Source: Treponema bryantii (GTDB lineage: Bacteria; Spirochaetota; Spirochaetia; Treponematales; Treponemataceae). Taken from it: 64,000 bases of DNA. The DNA lies in NCBI RefSeq assembly GCF_900111035.1, contig NZ_FOFU01000001.1:566558-630557 (forward strand), in the 5' to 3' direction. A program made the translations under genes and the position numbers. Under the pieces are notes generated by a model. It had not been told where the DNA came from. It worked only from the letters and a program-made list of their open reading frames with translations, and searched no databases. This document shows positions 16,934-25,588 of this stretch, piece by piece (position 1 is the stretch's first letter; each line of letters opens with the position of its first letter).

Positions 16934-18285
16934 TTTTTTACAGCACAAACTCAAATGTATTTGATGAAGACACTTTTAAAATAAACGTAATGCCATCAAA
17001 TGCATCGGCGTTTAAGGACTTTTGTGCTGTACATTCTGATGATGATTTTTTCTGTGTCACACAGAAGCCTGGAATGTTCTTGCCGGAGTTTGATAGTTCT
17101 GAGGGAGATACAAAGTCACAAATCCATTATCTGCCGCAGGAAACTGATACAGATTCATTTGTTGATTTTGTTTTATCACTAAAACCGGATCTGGCAATTG
17201 CAATGACTTTCTGGATTTCTCCTTATGACTGGCTTCCAGTGAGTGATGCAATTGTGGCTGAAAAACTTGAAGCTGCCGGAGTGAAGACTGTGTGTCATTC
17301 TGTTGAGTGCGGGCTTAATTGTTTTGATAAATGGCGTACTCATAATTTACTGGCACAGCTAGGTTTTACTGTTCCTAAGGCTGTTTTTGTTGATCATGAT
17401 TTGTATTTCTGTGCGGGAAGTAATCGTGAAGTTTTGAGAAATGTTTATAAAGAAAGCGTAATGGCGCAGATTAAAAAACTCAAGCTTCCGCTGATTATAA
17501 AAGATACTACCGGGCTTAGTTCTTACGGTATGACTGTTGTGCATACTTATGGAGAGGCCGCTGGTTATCTTAATTCAAAACGAAATAATTCTAACCGCCT
17601 GATTGAAGAGTTTATTGAGGGACGTCAGTACGGACTTGAGATTTACGGAGTGCCAGGAAAGTACACTGTGCTACCTCCTTTCACTTTCAGCGTAAATCAG
17701 TATGGAATTACGAGCCCGAAACAGAGCATCAAAATTGGTCCGTGCGAATTACCTGATTCGCTTAGGGAGATGATGCTTTCTCTTGCTGAAAAACTTGAAC
17801 TGCATGGCTGTGCCCAGGTGGATTTGATTTTAGATAATGACGGCAACTGGAATATCATTGAGATTAACCCAAGACTCAGCGGTATGAGTTATACGTATGC
17901 GAGCTGCTTGGGGATGAGTTTGTTTGAGATGATGTTTAGGGCTGCGGTGAATACGATGAATGATGGGGCTCATAATTTCCGTTCCCTGAGTCTGTCGAAG
18001 GGTGAAAACACCGCAGATGTAAATAAATATGTTTTAAACCTCAAACTCCCGTTGGTTTCTGAATCCCAAATGAAAGAAATCCTTAAGCTGCCGGGAGTTC
18101 GTCTTCTCAATCAAACCAATGATCTTGCTGCAAAACAGGAGCGTGAAAAAGGCTTCTGTGAATGTATTATTGTCGATGAGCAAAAATCAGTTCTGGAAAA
18201 GACTGTGGCGCGGTTGTGCGAGCTTTTCCCGGAAGATGCTATAGTTCAACAGTCTGCACTAATGCTGAAACAGTGGAATCTGTAA
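16924..18285 (+). CDS. ATP-grasp-domain ligase
   Basis: A 453-residue protein whose central and C-terminal parts are an ATP-grasp fold: LPLIIKDTTGLSSYGMTVVH (ATP-binding loop region), LIEEFIEGRQYGLEIYG, and the Mg2+-binding end CAQVDLILDNDGNWNIIEINPR. ATP-grasp ligases join a carboxylate to an amine or thiol through an acyl phosphate. The closest general types are D-Ala-D-Ala ligase and carbamoyl-phosphate synthase; the substrate is not predictable. A dispersed palindrome is read through as SLSLSKG (residues about 354-360). It starts ten bases inside the preceding gene and its end overlaps the convergent gene by 47 bases. Confidence 0.83.
   Translation: MRIVFYSTNSNVFDEDTFKINVMPSNASAFKDFCAVHSDDDFFCVTQKPGMFLPEFDSSEGDTKSQIHYLPQETDTDSFVDFVLSLKPDLAIAMTFWISPYDWLPVSDAIVAEKLEAAGVKTVCHSVECGLNCFDKWRTHNLLAQLGFTVPKAVFVDHDLYFCAGSNREVLRNVYKESVMAQIKKLKLPLIIKDTTGLSSYGMTVVHTYGEAAGYLNSKRNNSNRLIEEFIEGRQYGLEIYGVPGKYTVLPPFTFSVNQYGITSPKQSIKIGPCELPDSLREMMLSLAEKLELHGCAQVDLILDNDGNWNIIEINPRLSGMSYTYASCLGMSLFEMMFRAAVNTMNDGAHNFRSLSLSKGENTADVNKYVLNLKLPLVSESQMKEILKLPGVRLLNQTNDLAAKQEREKGFCECIIVDEQKSVLEKTVARLCELFPEDAIVQQSALMLKQWNL
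17982..18002. repeat. dispersed 'CTGTCGAAGG' palindrome inside a gene
   Basis: TTCCCTGAGTCTGTCGAAGG, with one further G, is a small inverted repeat of the widespread CTGAG-CCTGTCGAAGG type. Here it is translated in frame in the ATP-grasp protein as SLSLSKG. A relative lies at 20167-20195. Confidence 0.7.
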
Positions 18286-19105
18286 AATCCCCTGTCTCTG
18301 CCATTTTATGAATCTGTTCCGGTGTGTATTTAGATTCCGGATAAACAACAACTACAGCTTTGTCTCCGTTCTGCAGGAAGTTTGATTCACCCCAGGCGGT
18401 ATATCGTGTTGCACCGATTGAAACCATGATTTTCTGTGGACGGCCGGCTGCTACAAGGTAGCTGTGAATATCTTCTGCAGGACCTTCGTTCTGCTGATTG
18501 TTGAATTTGTCAAGCATCCAGTCTGTGAGTTTTTTGTAGATGTAACTGTAATTGCGGACTGCGGAGTTTTCACCATAGTCGTATACTTCGCCGTTTCGGA
18601 TGAGGAAACTTGCGATTCTGTAGTCGTCGAGAAGGCAGCCTTTTTCAAAGCCGTCAGCTGCTATCTGATTTTCTGAAAAGCCTTTTGTACACTCTCCCCA
18701 GTTTTTCTTTTCGCTGATTTTTTTTGCTCCCTGCTTACGGATTGAGCAGTCATTAGAAGCTCCAAAGCTGATTGGTTTGAGTTCTATGAGTGTATCGTCG
18801 TTCCATGTTGCATTGAATACGATAGCACATTCCGGTTCTATCTGAAGCTTTTCTTCGCCTTTTGGGAAAACAATGCGTTTTGGGTCAAATGGGAAGGTTG
18901 TGAGAAAATCGGGAATTACTGAAGCGTTAGAGCCCGAATTTGGCTGTTTTAACGGTAAAAATGTCGGAAAAATGGCCTTTGGAGCGTTTTGCTCAAGCGT
19001 CTTAACGTTTTTGAAGTCTGAGGCTTCTCCTGCCTGTTCGAGGTGACCTGTGAAATTTCCGGCTACACCAAAGCACGGGATATCAGTTGTATCGTAAAAG
19101 TTCAT
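18239..19105 (-). CDS. DUF5718-like protein
   Basis: A 288-residue cytoplasmic protein that resembles the DUF5718 family. Matching stretches are CFGVAGNFTGHLEQAGEASD at the N-terminus, LQIEPECAIVFNATW, and FGASNDCSIRKQGAKKISEKK followed by NWG. The E-x-E/D pattern of the middle recalls the fumarylacetoacetate-hydrolase fold, but I cannot confirm metal ligands. The function is unknown. Its start is one base beyond the stop of the FemAB-like gene, so it is co-transcribed with femAB and nadE. It ends inside the convergent ATP-grasp gene. Confidence 0.72.
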   Translation of the reverse strand: MNFYDTTDIPCFGVAGNFTGHLEQAGEASDFKNVKTLEQNAPKAIFPTFLPLKQPNSGSNASVIPDFLTTFPFDPKRIVFPKGEEKLQIEPECAIVFNATWNDDTLIELKPISFGASNDCSIRKQGAKKISEKKNWGECTKGFSENQIAADGFEKGCLLDDYRIASFLIRNGEVYDYGENSAVRNYSYIYKKLTDWMLDKFNNQQNEGPAEDIHSYLVAAGRPQKIMVSIGATRYTAWGESNFLQNGDKAVVVVYPESKYTPEQIHKMAETGDFTDSTVSALVQTVEL

Positions 19106-19106
19106 A

Positions 19107-20384
19107 TTAGCGGCCCTTTAATTTCTTAATTACTTTCTTATGCCAGAAGGCGCGGAGTTTTTCTGCAGCGCTGTAGCAGCGGTAAACAGGTTTAAGTGGG
19201 GCGTCCCAGCTACCGGTGCGGTGGATGTTCTTACCACCGAAGTTTGCCTTGAACATGTAAAGTCCGTGCATAGGATGGTTTTCGTCCTTACCCTCTGGTG
19301 GCATTCCGTACATGTCGTAGTATTTGCTGCCGTATGCTTTTGCATCCTTCATTGCTGTCCACTGCAAAAGATGATTTGGCATGAGGTTGCGTTTATTGTT
19401 GCTGCTTGCACCGTAAAGGTAGATTGCTTCGTCGTGGCTGAAAAGTGTCATGATGGAAGCAATTTCCTCGCCTTCGTGCTCTGCGATATAGAGGCTGATT
19501 ACAGGTACATCGCGGCCCTTGCTGATTTCGTCTGCAGAAGATTTAATCAGATCCAGGTAATATGATTTTGCGTGGCTTGCGTTGCCGTCTCGGGCGTTTG
19601 TAATCTTTGTCAGTTCATAAAATTTGTCTAATTTTTCAGACAAGTTGATATCATTTCCTAAGTAACGTTTTACTGTAACGCCCTTTCTTTCGCTCAAGCG
19701 GATATTGTAGCGCCACTTAGAATGCATTTTTTCGAGGATTTCGTCTTCTGTGCCTGTGAGGTCTATAAGTGTGCTGTCCGGTGGCTGGATGTCTACCGAG
19801 TTCTTTTTGAGCTTTATGCGGTCTGCATAAGCTACAGTTTTCATTCCGTAATTGAAAAGATCGCGGTCTTCAGGTGTGCTGAAAATAACATCAGGATCAA
19901 AGCGGATTGCAATTGTATTTTTAGGCAGCTCTGGTTTAAGGGCTGCTGCGAGTTCGCTGAGTAAATGTACAAACTCAATTGTCTGAGTTTCCGGAGTTAT
20001 GATTTCCTGACCGGCGAGAACTGATGCATCACCTTCCTCATCAAAAGCCTTATCGAGTAATTCTTCTGAAGTACACTTATATGGCAGTTTTGGAAAAAGC
20101 GGAATGTATGCAATTGAGAATGCGCCCTTTGCGAAACTGCGGTTGAGGACGGAGAGCTCTGAATGTACGGTGGTTGAGCCTGTCGAAAACACCGTAGAAC
20201 TCGGCTGCGGTTTATCACAGTCTTCGTTTTTTTCATTCAAAGGCGGCAGCGTATACTCAACTTCAAACCGTCTGTAAGTCCACCCGTGTCGTGCCTTGAA
20301 CTGGCACCAGAAAGGAGTTTGTAAAAAAGTTCCGTCGTTTTCGTGGGCGGAACTTTCAATTGTTTTTATTTTAATGTCGAACAT
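19107..20384 (-). CDS. FemAB-type peptidoglycan bridge aminoacyltransferase
   Basis: The 425-residue protein has the double-GNAT layout of Fem ligases, which move amino acids from aminoacyl-tRNA onto lipid-II stem peptides. Marks are TPFWCQFKARHGWTYRRFEV at the N-terminus, the helical stretch MHSKWRYNIRLSERKGVTVK and, near the end, LLQWTAMKDAKAYGSKYYDM with the GMP and GLYMFKANFGG region. The ATG at 20384 is chosen over an upstream frame extension because AGGAAA lies before it and nadE ends one base away. A dispersed palindrome is translated as TVFSTGSTTVH near residues 65-75. Its proximity to the ATP-grasp gene hints at envelope work. Confidence 0.83.
   Translation of the reverse strand: MFDIKIKTIESSAHENDGTFLQTPFWCQFKARHGWTYRRFEVEYTLPPLNEKNEDCDKPQPSSTVFSTGSTTVHSELSVLNRSFAKGAFSIAYIPLFPKLPYKCTSEELLDKAFDEEGDASVLAGQEIITPETQTIEFVHLLSELAAALKPELPKNTIAIRFDPDVIFSTPEDRDLFNYGMKTVAYADRIKLKKNSVDIQPPDSTLIDLTGTEDEILEKMHSKWRYNIRLSERKGVTVKRYLGNDINLSEKLDKFYELTKITNARDGNASHAKSYYLDLIKSSADEISKGRDVPVISLYIAEHEGEEIASIMTLFSHDEAIYLYGASSNNKRNLMPNHLLQWTAMKDAKAYGSKYYDMYGMPPEGKDENHPMHGLYMFKANFGGKNIHRTGSWDAPLKPVYRCYSAAEKLRAFWHKKVIKKLKGR
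20167..20195. repeat. dispersed 'TTGAGCCTGTCGAAA' palindrome inside femAB-like gene
   Basis: ACGGTGGTTGAGCCTGTCGA, continuing to AAACACCGT, forms an inverted repeat (ACGGTGgTT ... AAcACCGT arms). It lies within the coding sequence and is read in frame on the minus strand. It is related to the element at 17982-18002. Confidence 0.72.
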
Positions 20385-20385
20385 T

Positions 20386-21135
20386 CTATTTCCTAATCGA
20401 TGGAACAAAACATGGAAGATTCAAAAGATTCTTCTTAAAATCCATCATGTTAATTCTGTTTTTGATTACGGTAACTTTTGCTTCATCCATGCCATCAGTT
20501 TTGCCTTCGGCAACGGCACGTAAATCAGCATAAGTAAAGCCCAGGTTATCTTCATCAGTTTTTCCGGACATTCCGTCTGAAGGCGCTTTATGGCAGAGTT
20601 CTTCAGGAAGCCCGAGAGAAAGTCCGAGCTCCACTACTTCATCAACATAAAGATTTGCAAGTGCTGCGAAGTCTCCAGCCCCATCGCCCCACAAAGTGAA
20701 ATACCCTGCGAGGCGCTCGCTTAAGTTACCGTTATTTGAAACACGGGCATTTCCTTCCATTGCTGCAATTCCATAAAGAGTTGTCATGCGGAGGCGTGCC
20801 GGTGTGTTTGTTCTATACTGAGCCGGTACTTCATCTGCTCCAAGAGAATCCTTGATTGAGCGGGTAAGTCCGTTGTATGCATCAGCAATATTAACAGTGT
20901 AGTTTTTAATTCCAAGGAAAGCACAGAGTTTTTTAGAATCTTCAATATCAGACTGAACGCCGTTAGGCATCATAACACCGATAACACGGTCTTTACCAAG
21001 CGCGGCACAACAGAGGGCAGAAACGGTAGAAGAATCTTTACCGCCTGAAATACCAATTACTGCTTTAGTCTGCGGATTACCGTTCTTTTCAAAATAGCTG
21101 CGAATCCATTCTATTGCTTCATCTTTTAAACTCAT
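20386..21135 (-). CDS. nadE: NH3-dependent NAD(+) synthase
   Basis: This 249-residue enzyme makes NAD from nicotinic acid adenine dinucleotide with ATP and ammonia, in the cytoplasm. The PP-loop SGGKDSS is at 30-36; GYFTLWGDGAGDFAALANLY and the C-terminal KAPSDGMSGKTDEDNLGF match NadE, with the loop that closes the active site. No glutaminase domain is present, so free ammonia is the likely nitrogen source. A GAGGT Shine-Dalgarno precedes the ATG. It heads the nadE-femAB-DUF5718 set, separated from metG by a palindromic repeat. Confidence 0.93.
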   Translation of the reverse strand: MSLKDEAIEWIRSYFEKNGNPQTKAVIGISGGKDSSTVSALCCAALGKDRVIGVMMPNGVQSDIEDSKKLCAFLGIKNYTVNIADAYNGLTRSIKDSLGADEVPAQYRTNTPARLRMTTLYGIAAMEGNARVSNNGNLSERLAGYFTLWGDGAGDFAALANLYVDEVVELGLSLGLPEELCHKAPSDGMSGKTDEDNLGFTYADLRAVAEGKTDGMDEAKVTVIKNRINMMDFKKNLLNLPCFVPSIRK

Positions 21136-21146
21136 ATCAACCTCGT

Positions 21147-21174
21147 GTCATTGTCGGGCTTGACCCGACAATCT
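21147..21174. repeat. dispersed palindrome, TTGTCGGGCTTGACCCGACAA
   Basis: A near-perfect inverted repeat (TTGTCGGG-CTTGA-CCCGACAA with a GTCA start) fills the metG-nadE gap. A second copy of the same element lies at 49141-49164 inside a gene. Confidence 0.8.
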
Positions 21175-21175
21175 T

Positions 21176-23494
21176 TTAGCCGATTTCACTATTTACTGCA
21201 TTAACAGTCTTAATTTCTTTTCCATCAGCAAGCAGTTTCTTTCCGGCAATCTGAACTACGCCGTCTTTAGCTGCAATCTGAACTGCAAAGAACTCATCGC
21301 CTGTAATCTGCTCTTTCTTTGTAGCATTTACATCAGCGCCCTCAAGAACAACCTTAGTTCCAGGAGCTGCCCAGCTGGCATCAAGAACTTCTACGCAGTC
21401 CTTGCCATCAGCATCTTTATAGTCACCAGCCAGAAGCATACCGCGGCTTTCAACACCACGCATTGTACGAGGTGCAAGGTTAGCGGCAATAATTACATGC
21501 TTACCAAGAAGGTCGCTCTCTTTGAGGTACATGCGCAAGCCCGACTGAATAGTACGAGGAGTTCCGCTTCCATCATCAAGAGTTTCAATATAAAGCTTTT
21601 CTCCTTCCGGATTAGGCTTTACATCAACAATCTTTGCAACAGTCAATTCAATATTCTTGTTGAAGAAATCAGCCTGCTGGTCAACAGGAAGTACAACCGG
21701 CTCAGCCTTCTTCTTATCAGCTTTCTTTTCTTTTTTGCCCTCGCCCTTTGCGGCATCCTTATTCTGCTTACCGCCAAACTTCTCGCGGAATGCAAGCATA
21801 GTCTTCTGATCCATTGGCTTAAAGTAAACTTCAGTTGGACCAACGGTGCTCAAACCTTCAGTCACTCCCAAATCAGCCCATGTATAACCAGGCTTTGTTT
21901 CCATTCCAACCTTGCTTTCCTGAATAGACTTACCGAAGTAGCTCATAATCTTCTGAGTATACTGAGGCATATAAGGATTCATCATAATCATCAAATCCTT
22001 AATTACATAACAGAGGTTGTGGATAAGGCTTTCAGCCACAGCAGGGTTTTCTGTACGTGCCTTCCAAGGCTCAGTTGCCTGGAACTTCTTATTACAGATA
22101 TCAGAAATCTCAAACATAGTATGGAAAGCATCCTTCAAATCAGCCCACTCAAGACTTTCAGTTGCCTTAGCTTCGAGTTCGCGAACCTGCTTCCAGAGCT
22201 CTTCATCAACAGGAGCGTCAGGAATCTTTCCATCATAATATTTTGTAACAAACAGCAGAGTGCGGTTTACAAGGTTACCAAGGTTACCAATCAACTCGCC
22301 GTTGAGTTTTTCCATAAAGTCTTTCCAGGTAAACTGGTAGTCCTGCTTTTCAGGGCGGTTATAGAAAATATAGAAACGCCATGCATCAGCAGGGATTCCG
22401 CTCTCAATAGCATCAGAACCAAATACACCAATTCCAAGACTCTTAGAGAACTTACCATCCTCATAATTAAGGAACTCTGTAGAAGACATGTGGTGAAGCT
22501 TAGTCCAGTCGTGAGGAGATCCGAGCATTGTACAAGGGAATACAACAGTGTGGAAAGGAATATTGTCCTTACCGATAAACTGGAACAAATCAACCTTTTC
22601 CTTGCCCTTAGCCTCTTCGCTCTCACTTGGCAGCCACCAGCTCTTCCAGTCAAAACTCTGTTTACCGGCCTTTACAAGCTCATCAGCCAGCTGCTTTGTG
22701 ATAGAAAGATATCCGATTGGCGCATTGAACCAAACGTAGAATACTTTGTTTTCATAACCAGCCTTAGGAACTGGAATACCCCACTTAAGGTCGCGGGTAA
22801 TAGCGCGTTCCTGAAGACCGTCGCGGATCCATGCCTTAGTCATATTGATAGCATTGTCAGACCAGCGTCCTTCTACACTAGCCTTGTCCATCCATGCGTT
22901 GAGCTTGTCACTCATAGCAGGAAGGTCAATGTAAAGATGCTTTGTTTCGCGAACCTCAGGAGTTGAACCACAGGTGTGGCAGCGAGGCTCTTTAAGTTCG
23001 ATAGGATCAAGCAGCGAACCACATTTATCACACTGGTCACCGCGAGCCTTTTCATAACCGCACTTAGGACAAGTTCCGTCAACATAGCGGTCAGCAAGGA
23101 ACATATTACAGTGAGGACAGAAAAGCTGCTTGTTTACATGCTCATGAATCAGGCCGGCCTTGTCCAGATCATTAAAAAGCGCCTGTGTAATTTCAGTACA
23201 CTGCTCGTTCGAAGTGCGTCCGAATTTATCAAAATTGATGTGGAACCATTCATAGATTTTTGTGTGCTCGCCATAGTAGTGATCACACAGCGCGCGAGGT
23301 TCAGTCTTCTCCTCAAGCGCCTTAGTTTCAGTTGCAGTACCGTATTCATCAACACCGCAAATGTAAAGAGTATCATACCCGCGGTTACGGCAGAATCGTG
23401 CAAAAACATCTCCCGAAAGAGACTGAATGATATTTCCCAGATGTGGAATATTATTTACGTATGGTAAAGCTGCTGTGATAAGTCGTCTGTTCAT
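21176..23494 (-). CDS. metG: Methionine-tRNA ligase
   Basis: The 772-residue class I synthetase charges tRNA(Met). The HIGH-like motif is PHLGN near residue 18, the KMSKS-like loop is KFSKS, and four CxxC pairs (CPHC, CPKC, CDKC, CHTC) form the zinc knuckles of the MetG type with two zinc sites. A lysine-rich linker (about 590-625) leads to a C-terminal tRNA-binding (Trbp111-like) domain beginning VAKIVDVKPNPEGEKLYIET. Length and order match full-length dimeric MetRS. Large antisense open frames across it are shadows of its codon bias. Confidence 0.96.
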   Translation of the reverse strand: MNRRLITAALPYVNNIPHLGNIIQSLSGDVFARFCRNRGYDTLYICGVDEYGTATETKALEEKTEPRALCDHYYGEHTKIYEWFHINFDKFGRTSNEQCTEITQALFNDLDKAGLIHEHVNKQLFCPHCNMFLADRYVDGTCPKCGYEKARGDQCDKCGSLLDPIELKEPRCHTCGSTPEVRETKHLYIDLPAMSDKLNAWMDKASVEGRWSDNAINMTKAWIRDGLQERAITRDLKWGIPVPKAGYENKVFYVWFNAPIGYLSITKQLADELVKAGKQSFDWKSWWLPSESEEAKGKEKVDLFQFIGKDNIPFHTVVFPCTMLGSPHDWTKLHHMSSTEFLNYEDGKFSKSLGIGVFGSDAIESGIPADAWRFYIFYNRPEKQDYQFTWKDFMEKLNGELIGNLGNLVNRTLLFVTKYYDGKIPDAPVDEELWKQVRELEAKATESLEWADLKDAFHTMFEISDICNKKFQATEPWKARTENPAVAESLIHNLCYVIKDLMIMMNPYMPQYTQKIMSYFGKSIQESKVGMETKPGYTWADLGVTEGLSTVGPTEVYFKPMDQKTMLAFREKFGGKQNKDAAKGEGKKEKKADKKKAEPVVLPVDQQADFFNKNIELTVAKIVDVKPNPEGEKLYIETLDDGSGTPRTIQSGLRMYLKESDLLGKHVIIAANLAPRTMRGVESRGMLLAGDYKDADGKDCVEVLDASWAAPGTKVVLEGADVNATKKEQITGDEFFAVQIAAKDGVVQIAGKKLLADGKEIKTVNAVNSEIG

Positions 23495-23581
23495 TTTTTC
23501 CCCTGAATAAATCGAAAATAATTAAATCATTATATAGAAAAAATGAGTAAAATTCAATTATAAGAGGAAAGCCTTCCCCTC

Positions 23582-23639
23582 GCTCGCACTTCGTTGCTCG
23601 CTACCCCTTCTAACGGGGGACACCCCCGTAACGCCCCCA
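23582..23639. repeat. GC-rich palindromic repeat cluster
   Basis: In an otherwise AT-rich gap, GCTCGCACTTCGTTGCTCGC (imperfect palindrome) is followed by a 7-bp hairpin with a 3-nt loop at 23613-23629 (ACGGGGG-ACA-CCCCCGT) and ACGCCCCC. The composition is unlike its surroundings and suggests a dispersed repetitive element. A fragment with similar C-rich text lies near 26508-26530. Confidence 0.65.
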
Positions 23640-23662
23640 GATAGTTTGCTCACAGCGCATCA

Positions 23663-24088
23663 CTATTCATCTTCTTTCATATCAGAAGGATAATTAAAAG
23701 CCCAGGCAGTCAGGCTGAAAGCATATAAAATACAGCCAACAATTAAGTTTCCAGTAAGAATATATTGAACAAAAGCAAATAAAGCTGCAGTTTCTGCAAG
23801 ACCAATTAGCATAGTAAAAAGGACAAAAACAGAAGCTGAATCATCCGCATTCTTTGTGCTTCCAATGAAACTTTTTACAAGTTTGTTTTCATAAAAGTTT
23901 TTCTGATAGATTTTTCTGGATAAAAGAATACTCAAAGTACAGGTTATAAGTCCAATAATTAAAATCAAGAGACTGACCATCTGAAAAGAATTATCAATTT
24001 CTTTACGGTTAGAATACGCAAGAAATGCATACACCACTTTTGTAAGAGGCACACCAAACCAAAGTAATTTCCACAATTTTTTATTCAT
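23663..24088 (-). CDS. hypothetical membrane protein, 141 aa
   Basis: I do not recognise this protein. It has four predicted transmembrane helices (about 10-28, 36-58, 86-108, 112-132) and no charged catalytic motif. An AAGGAG Shine-Dalgarno stands before the ATG. It is isolated between metG and the Fic gene, bounded by two palindromic repeats, so no operon context helps. Confidence 0.65.
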   Translation of the reverse strand: MNKKLWKLLWFGVPLTKVVYAFLAYSNRKEIDNSFQMVSLLILIIGLITCTLSILLSRKIYQKNFYENKLVKSFIGSTKNADDSASVFVLFTMLIGLAETAALFAFVQYILTGNLIVGCILYAFSLTAWAFNYPSDMKEDE

Positions 24089-24153
24089 ACTGAACTCCTT
24101 GAGAAAGATAAAAGATATTCATTTAAGACGTTTTTAAGTTCTGTCATTACTGG

Positions 24154-24180
24154 CAGTGGTTCGGAAATTCCGAATCACTG
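24154..24180. repeat. 27-bp palindrome between convergent-type elements
   Basis: Two 13-bp arms (CAGTGGTTCGGAA and its near-exact complement) flank a single central A. It may act as a hairpin terminator behind the Fic gene or be one more dispersed palindrome; it follows a GTCATTACTGG stretch reminiscent of the other GTCAT-starting elements. Confidence 0.65.
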
Positions 24181-24251
24181 AACTTTCTTCTAACTCTGAT
24201 TCTTCAAAAATGACTTCTACATTTATTTATTCCGTCTTTCACATTAAGACT

Positions 24252-25334
24252 CTAAAGTTCACTGATTTTCCAATAACCGTTTTTATCAGCACCTACCCTT
24301 TCAATAATATTCATACTTTGCAGTTTCTTCATGTTTTCATTTATACTTTTTCTTGTAATTCCAATAATCTCAGCAAGCTCCTCCTGCGTTACAAATTGAT
24401 TCTTCTTTATTTCTTCAAGAATTTTTTTCTGATTTGCAGTGAATTTTACAGTAACGTTTACAGTAACCTTTTGAGTAACTTTCTTTTCAGCCTGTTTAGA
24501 ATACTTTATATGACAGTATCTGTTCTTAAGCTCATTATGCTCTCCCATCAACAGATTTCGGAAGAATCGTTCAAGAAACTCTGGATTTTCCTGTATTCCC
24601 TTCTGCAGATTGTTGTAATTTGCACGTACCAAAGCATTTCTAAAATACCAGGAATTTTCAGCAAAGATATCATTATTTACATTAAATCCAAGCGAGCGAA
24701 GATATTTGATTGTAAATACAGCCGTTGTTCTTGTGTTTCCTTCTCCAAAAGCGTGAATCTGCCAGAGACGAGAAACAAAGAAGGTAATATGTTTTACAAT
24801 TTCTTCTATACTCAAATTCTTGTAATTAAAGTTTCTTTCCTGCTCAAAGTCATAATCCAGTGCCATCTTTAATTCAAATGCTGCACCATACATAACAGTA
24901 TCGCCATCTAAAACCCATTCACGCTTTGAAATATCGTAATCTCTGAGCTTTCCTGCAAACTTAAAGATTCCTTCAAACAATCTTCCATGTATTGCAATTA
25001 AATGAGAAGGAGAAAAATTGAATGATTTTTCACTTATTATTTGTGCAATTCGGGAAGCAACTTTATCAGCCTCTTCCGTCCGTTCTTCGGAAGTATCGAG
25101 CCGTTCTGTTTTAGATTCATAATAAGTATCTATAAGCGATTTTGCTTCATCAAAGGTGATTTCACCTTCAATATTTCGTTTTGCAGTATCAAAAAGATAT
25201 TTTGATGGAGTAAGTCCATCCACCTGCTGTAAACCTATAGCCGTTGTCCATGCATAGGTTTTATCTTTCTTAGCAGGTTCTGTATTGCGAATATATTTTT
25301 CAAAATCTAATTCATATGGATTCTTCTCAGCCAT
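24252..25334 (-). CDS. Fic-domain protein with C-terminal winged helix
   Basis: A 360-residue Fic protein; such enzymes usually AMPylate target proteins with ATP. The active-site loop is HAFGEGNTRTTAVF at 194-207. It departs from the common HPFxxGNGRxxR: T replaces the second G, and A replaces the final R. Residues about 275-360 form a winged-helix DNA-binding domain (VTQEELAEIIGITRKSINEN), suggesting self-regulation or targeting. No separate antitoxin gene is adjacent. A TATAAT box lies seven bases before the ATG, with no Shine-Dalgarno. It marks the edge of the accessory region. Confidence 0.88.
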   Translation of the reverse strand: MAEKNPYELDFEKYIRNTEPAKKDKTYAWTTAIGLQQVDGLTPSKYLFDTAKRNIEGEITFDEAKSLIDTYYESKTERLDTSEERTEEADKVASRIAQIISEKSFNFSPSHLIAIHGRLFEGIFKFAGKLRDYDISKREWVLDGDTVMYGAAFELKMALDYDFEQERNFNYKNLSIEEIVKHITFFVSRLWQIHAFGEGNTRTTAVFTIKYLRSLGFNVNNDIFAENSWYFRNALVRANYNNLQKGIQENPEFLERFFRNLLMGEHNELKNRYCHIKYSKQAEKKVTQKVTVNVTVKFTANQKKILEEIKKNQFVTQEELAEIIGITRKSINENMKKLQSMNIIERVGADKNGYWKISEL

Positions 25335-25341
25335 CTATGTA

Positions 25342-25347
25342 ATTATA
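25342..25347 (-). promoter_or_regulatory. -10 box of the fic gene, leaderless arrangement
   Basis: On the minus strand TATAAT stands seven bases before the Fic ATG, with no Shine-Dalgarno between them, as in the moxR promoter. Confidence 0.55.
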
Positions 25348-25575
25348 CTGTATTAAATATAAAAAATCATCAATGATATAGACTTTGAAACGTTTGAAGA
25401 AAAATTGGAATTACCGAGAACTTTCATAGTTCAAGCATAGCACTACCTGTAGTCAGCATTGTGTAGATATGGGTCTGCAAAATGATGATGTATGTCAGTG
25501 GTTTGCTGATGAGGTTTTGAAAATATGAAATATTTAAATAACGCTTTTGTCGTGTACTTCTATAATTCCATGCAA

Positions 25576-25581
25576 TATAAT
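25576..25581 (+). promoter_or_regulatory. -10 box of the 25589 gene, leaderless arrangement
   Basis: TATAAT is followed by seven bases and the ATG at 25589; no Shine-Dalgarno is present. This supports 25589 as the start rather than an upstream TTG. Confidence 0.55.
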
Positions 25582-25588
25582 CACAAGT

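Noticed and set aside
21497-22966. 489-codon plus-strand open frame across metG
   Set aside because: It is antisense to metG, whose motifs are complete; the predicted protein has no recognisable domain and reflects codon bias.
23582-23639. possible CRISPR repeat cluster
   Set aside because: The palindromic units are not regularly spaced, have no spacers of equal length, and no cas gene is near.
24154-24180. tRNA fragment suggested by GTTCGGAAATTCCGAA
   Set aside because: The T-loop-like text is part of a simple palindrome; no cloverleaf or CCA end fits.
24156-24872. 238-codon plus-strand open frame across the Fic gene
   Set aside because: Antisense to a well-supported Fic protein; no domain and no ribosome-binding site.
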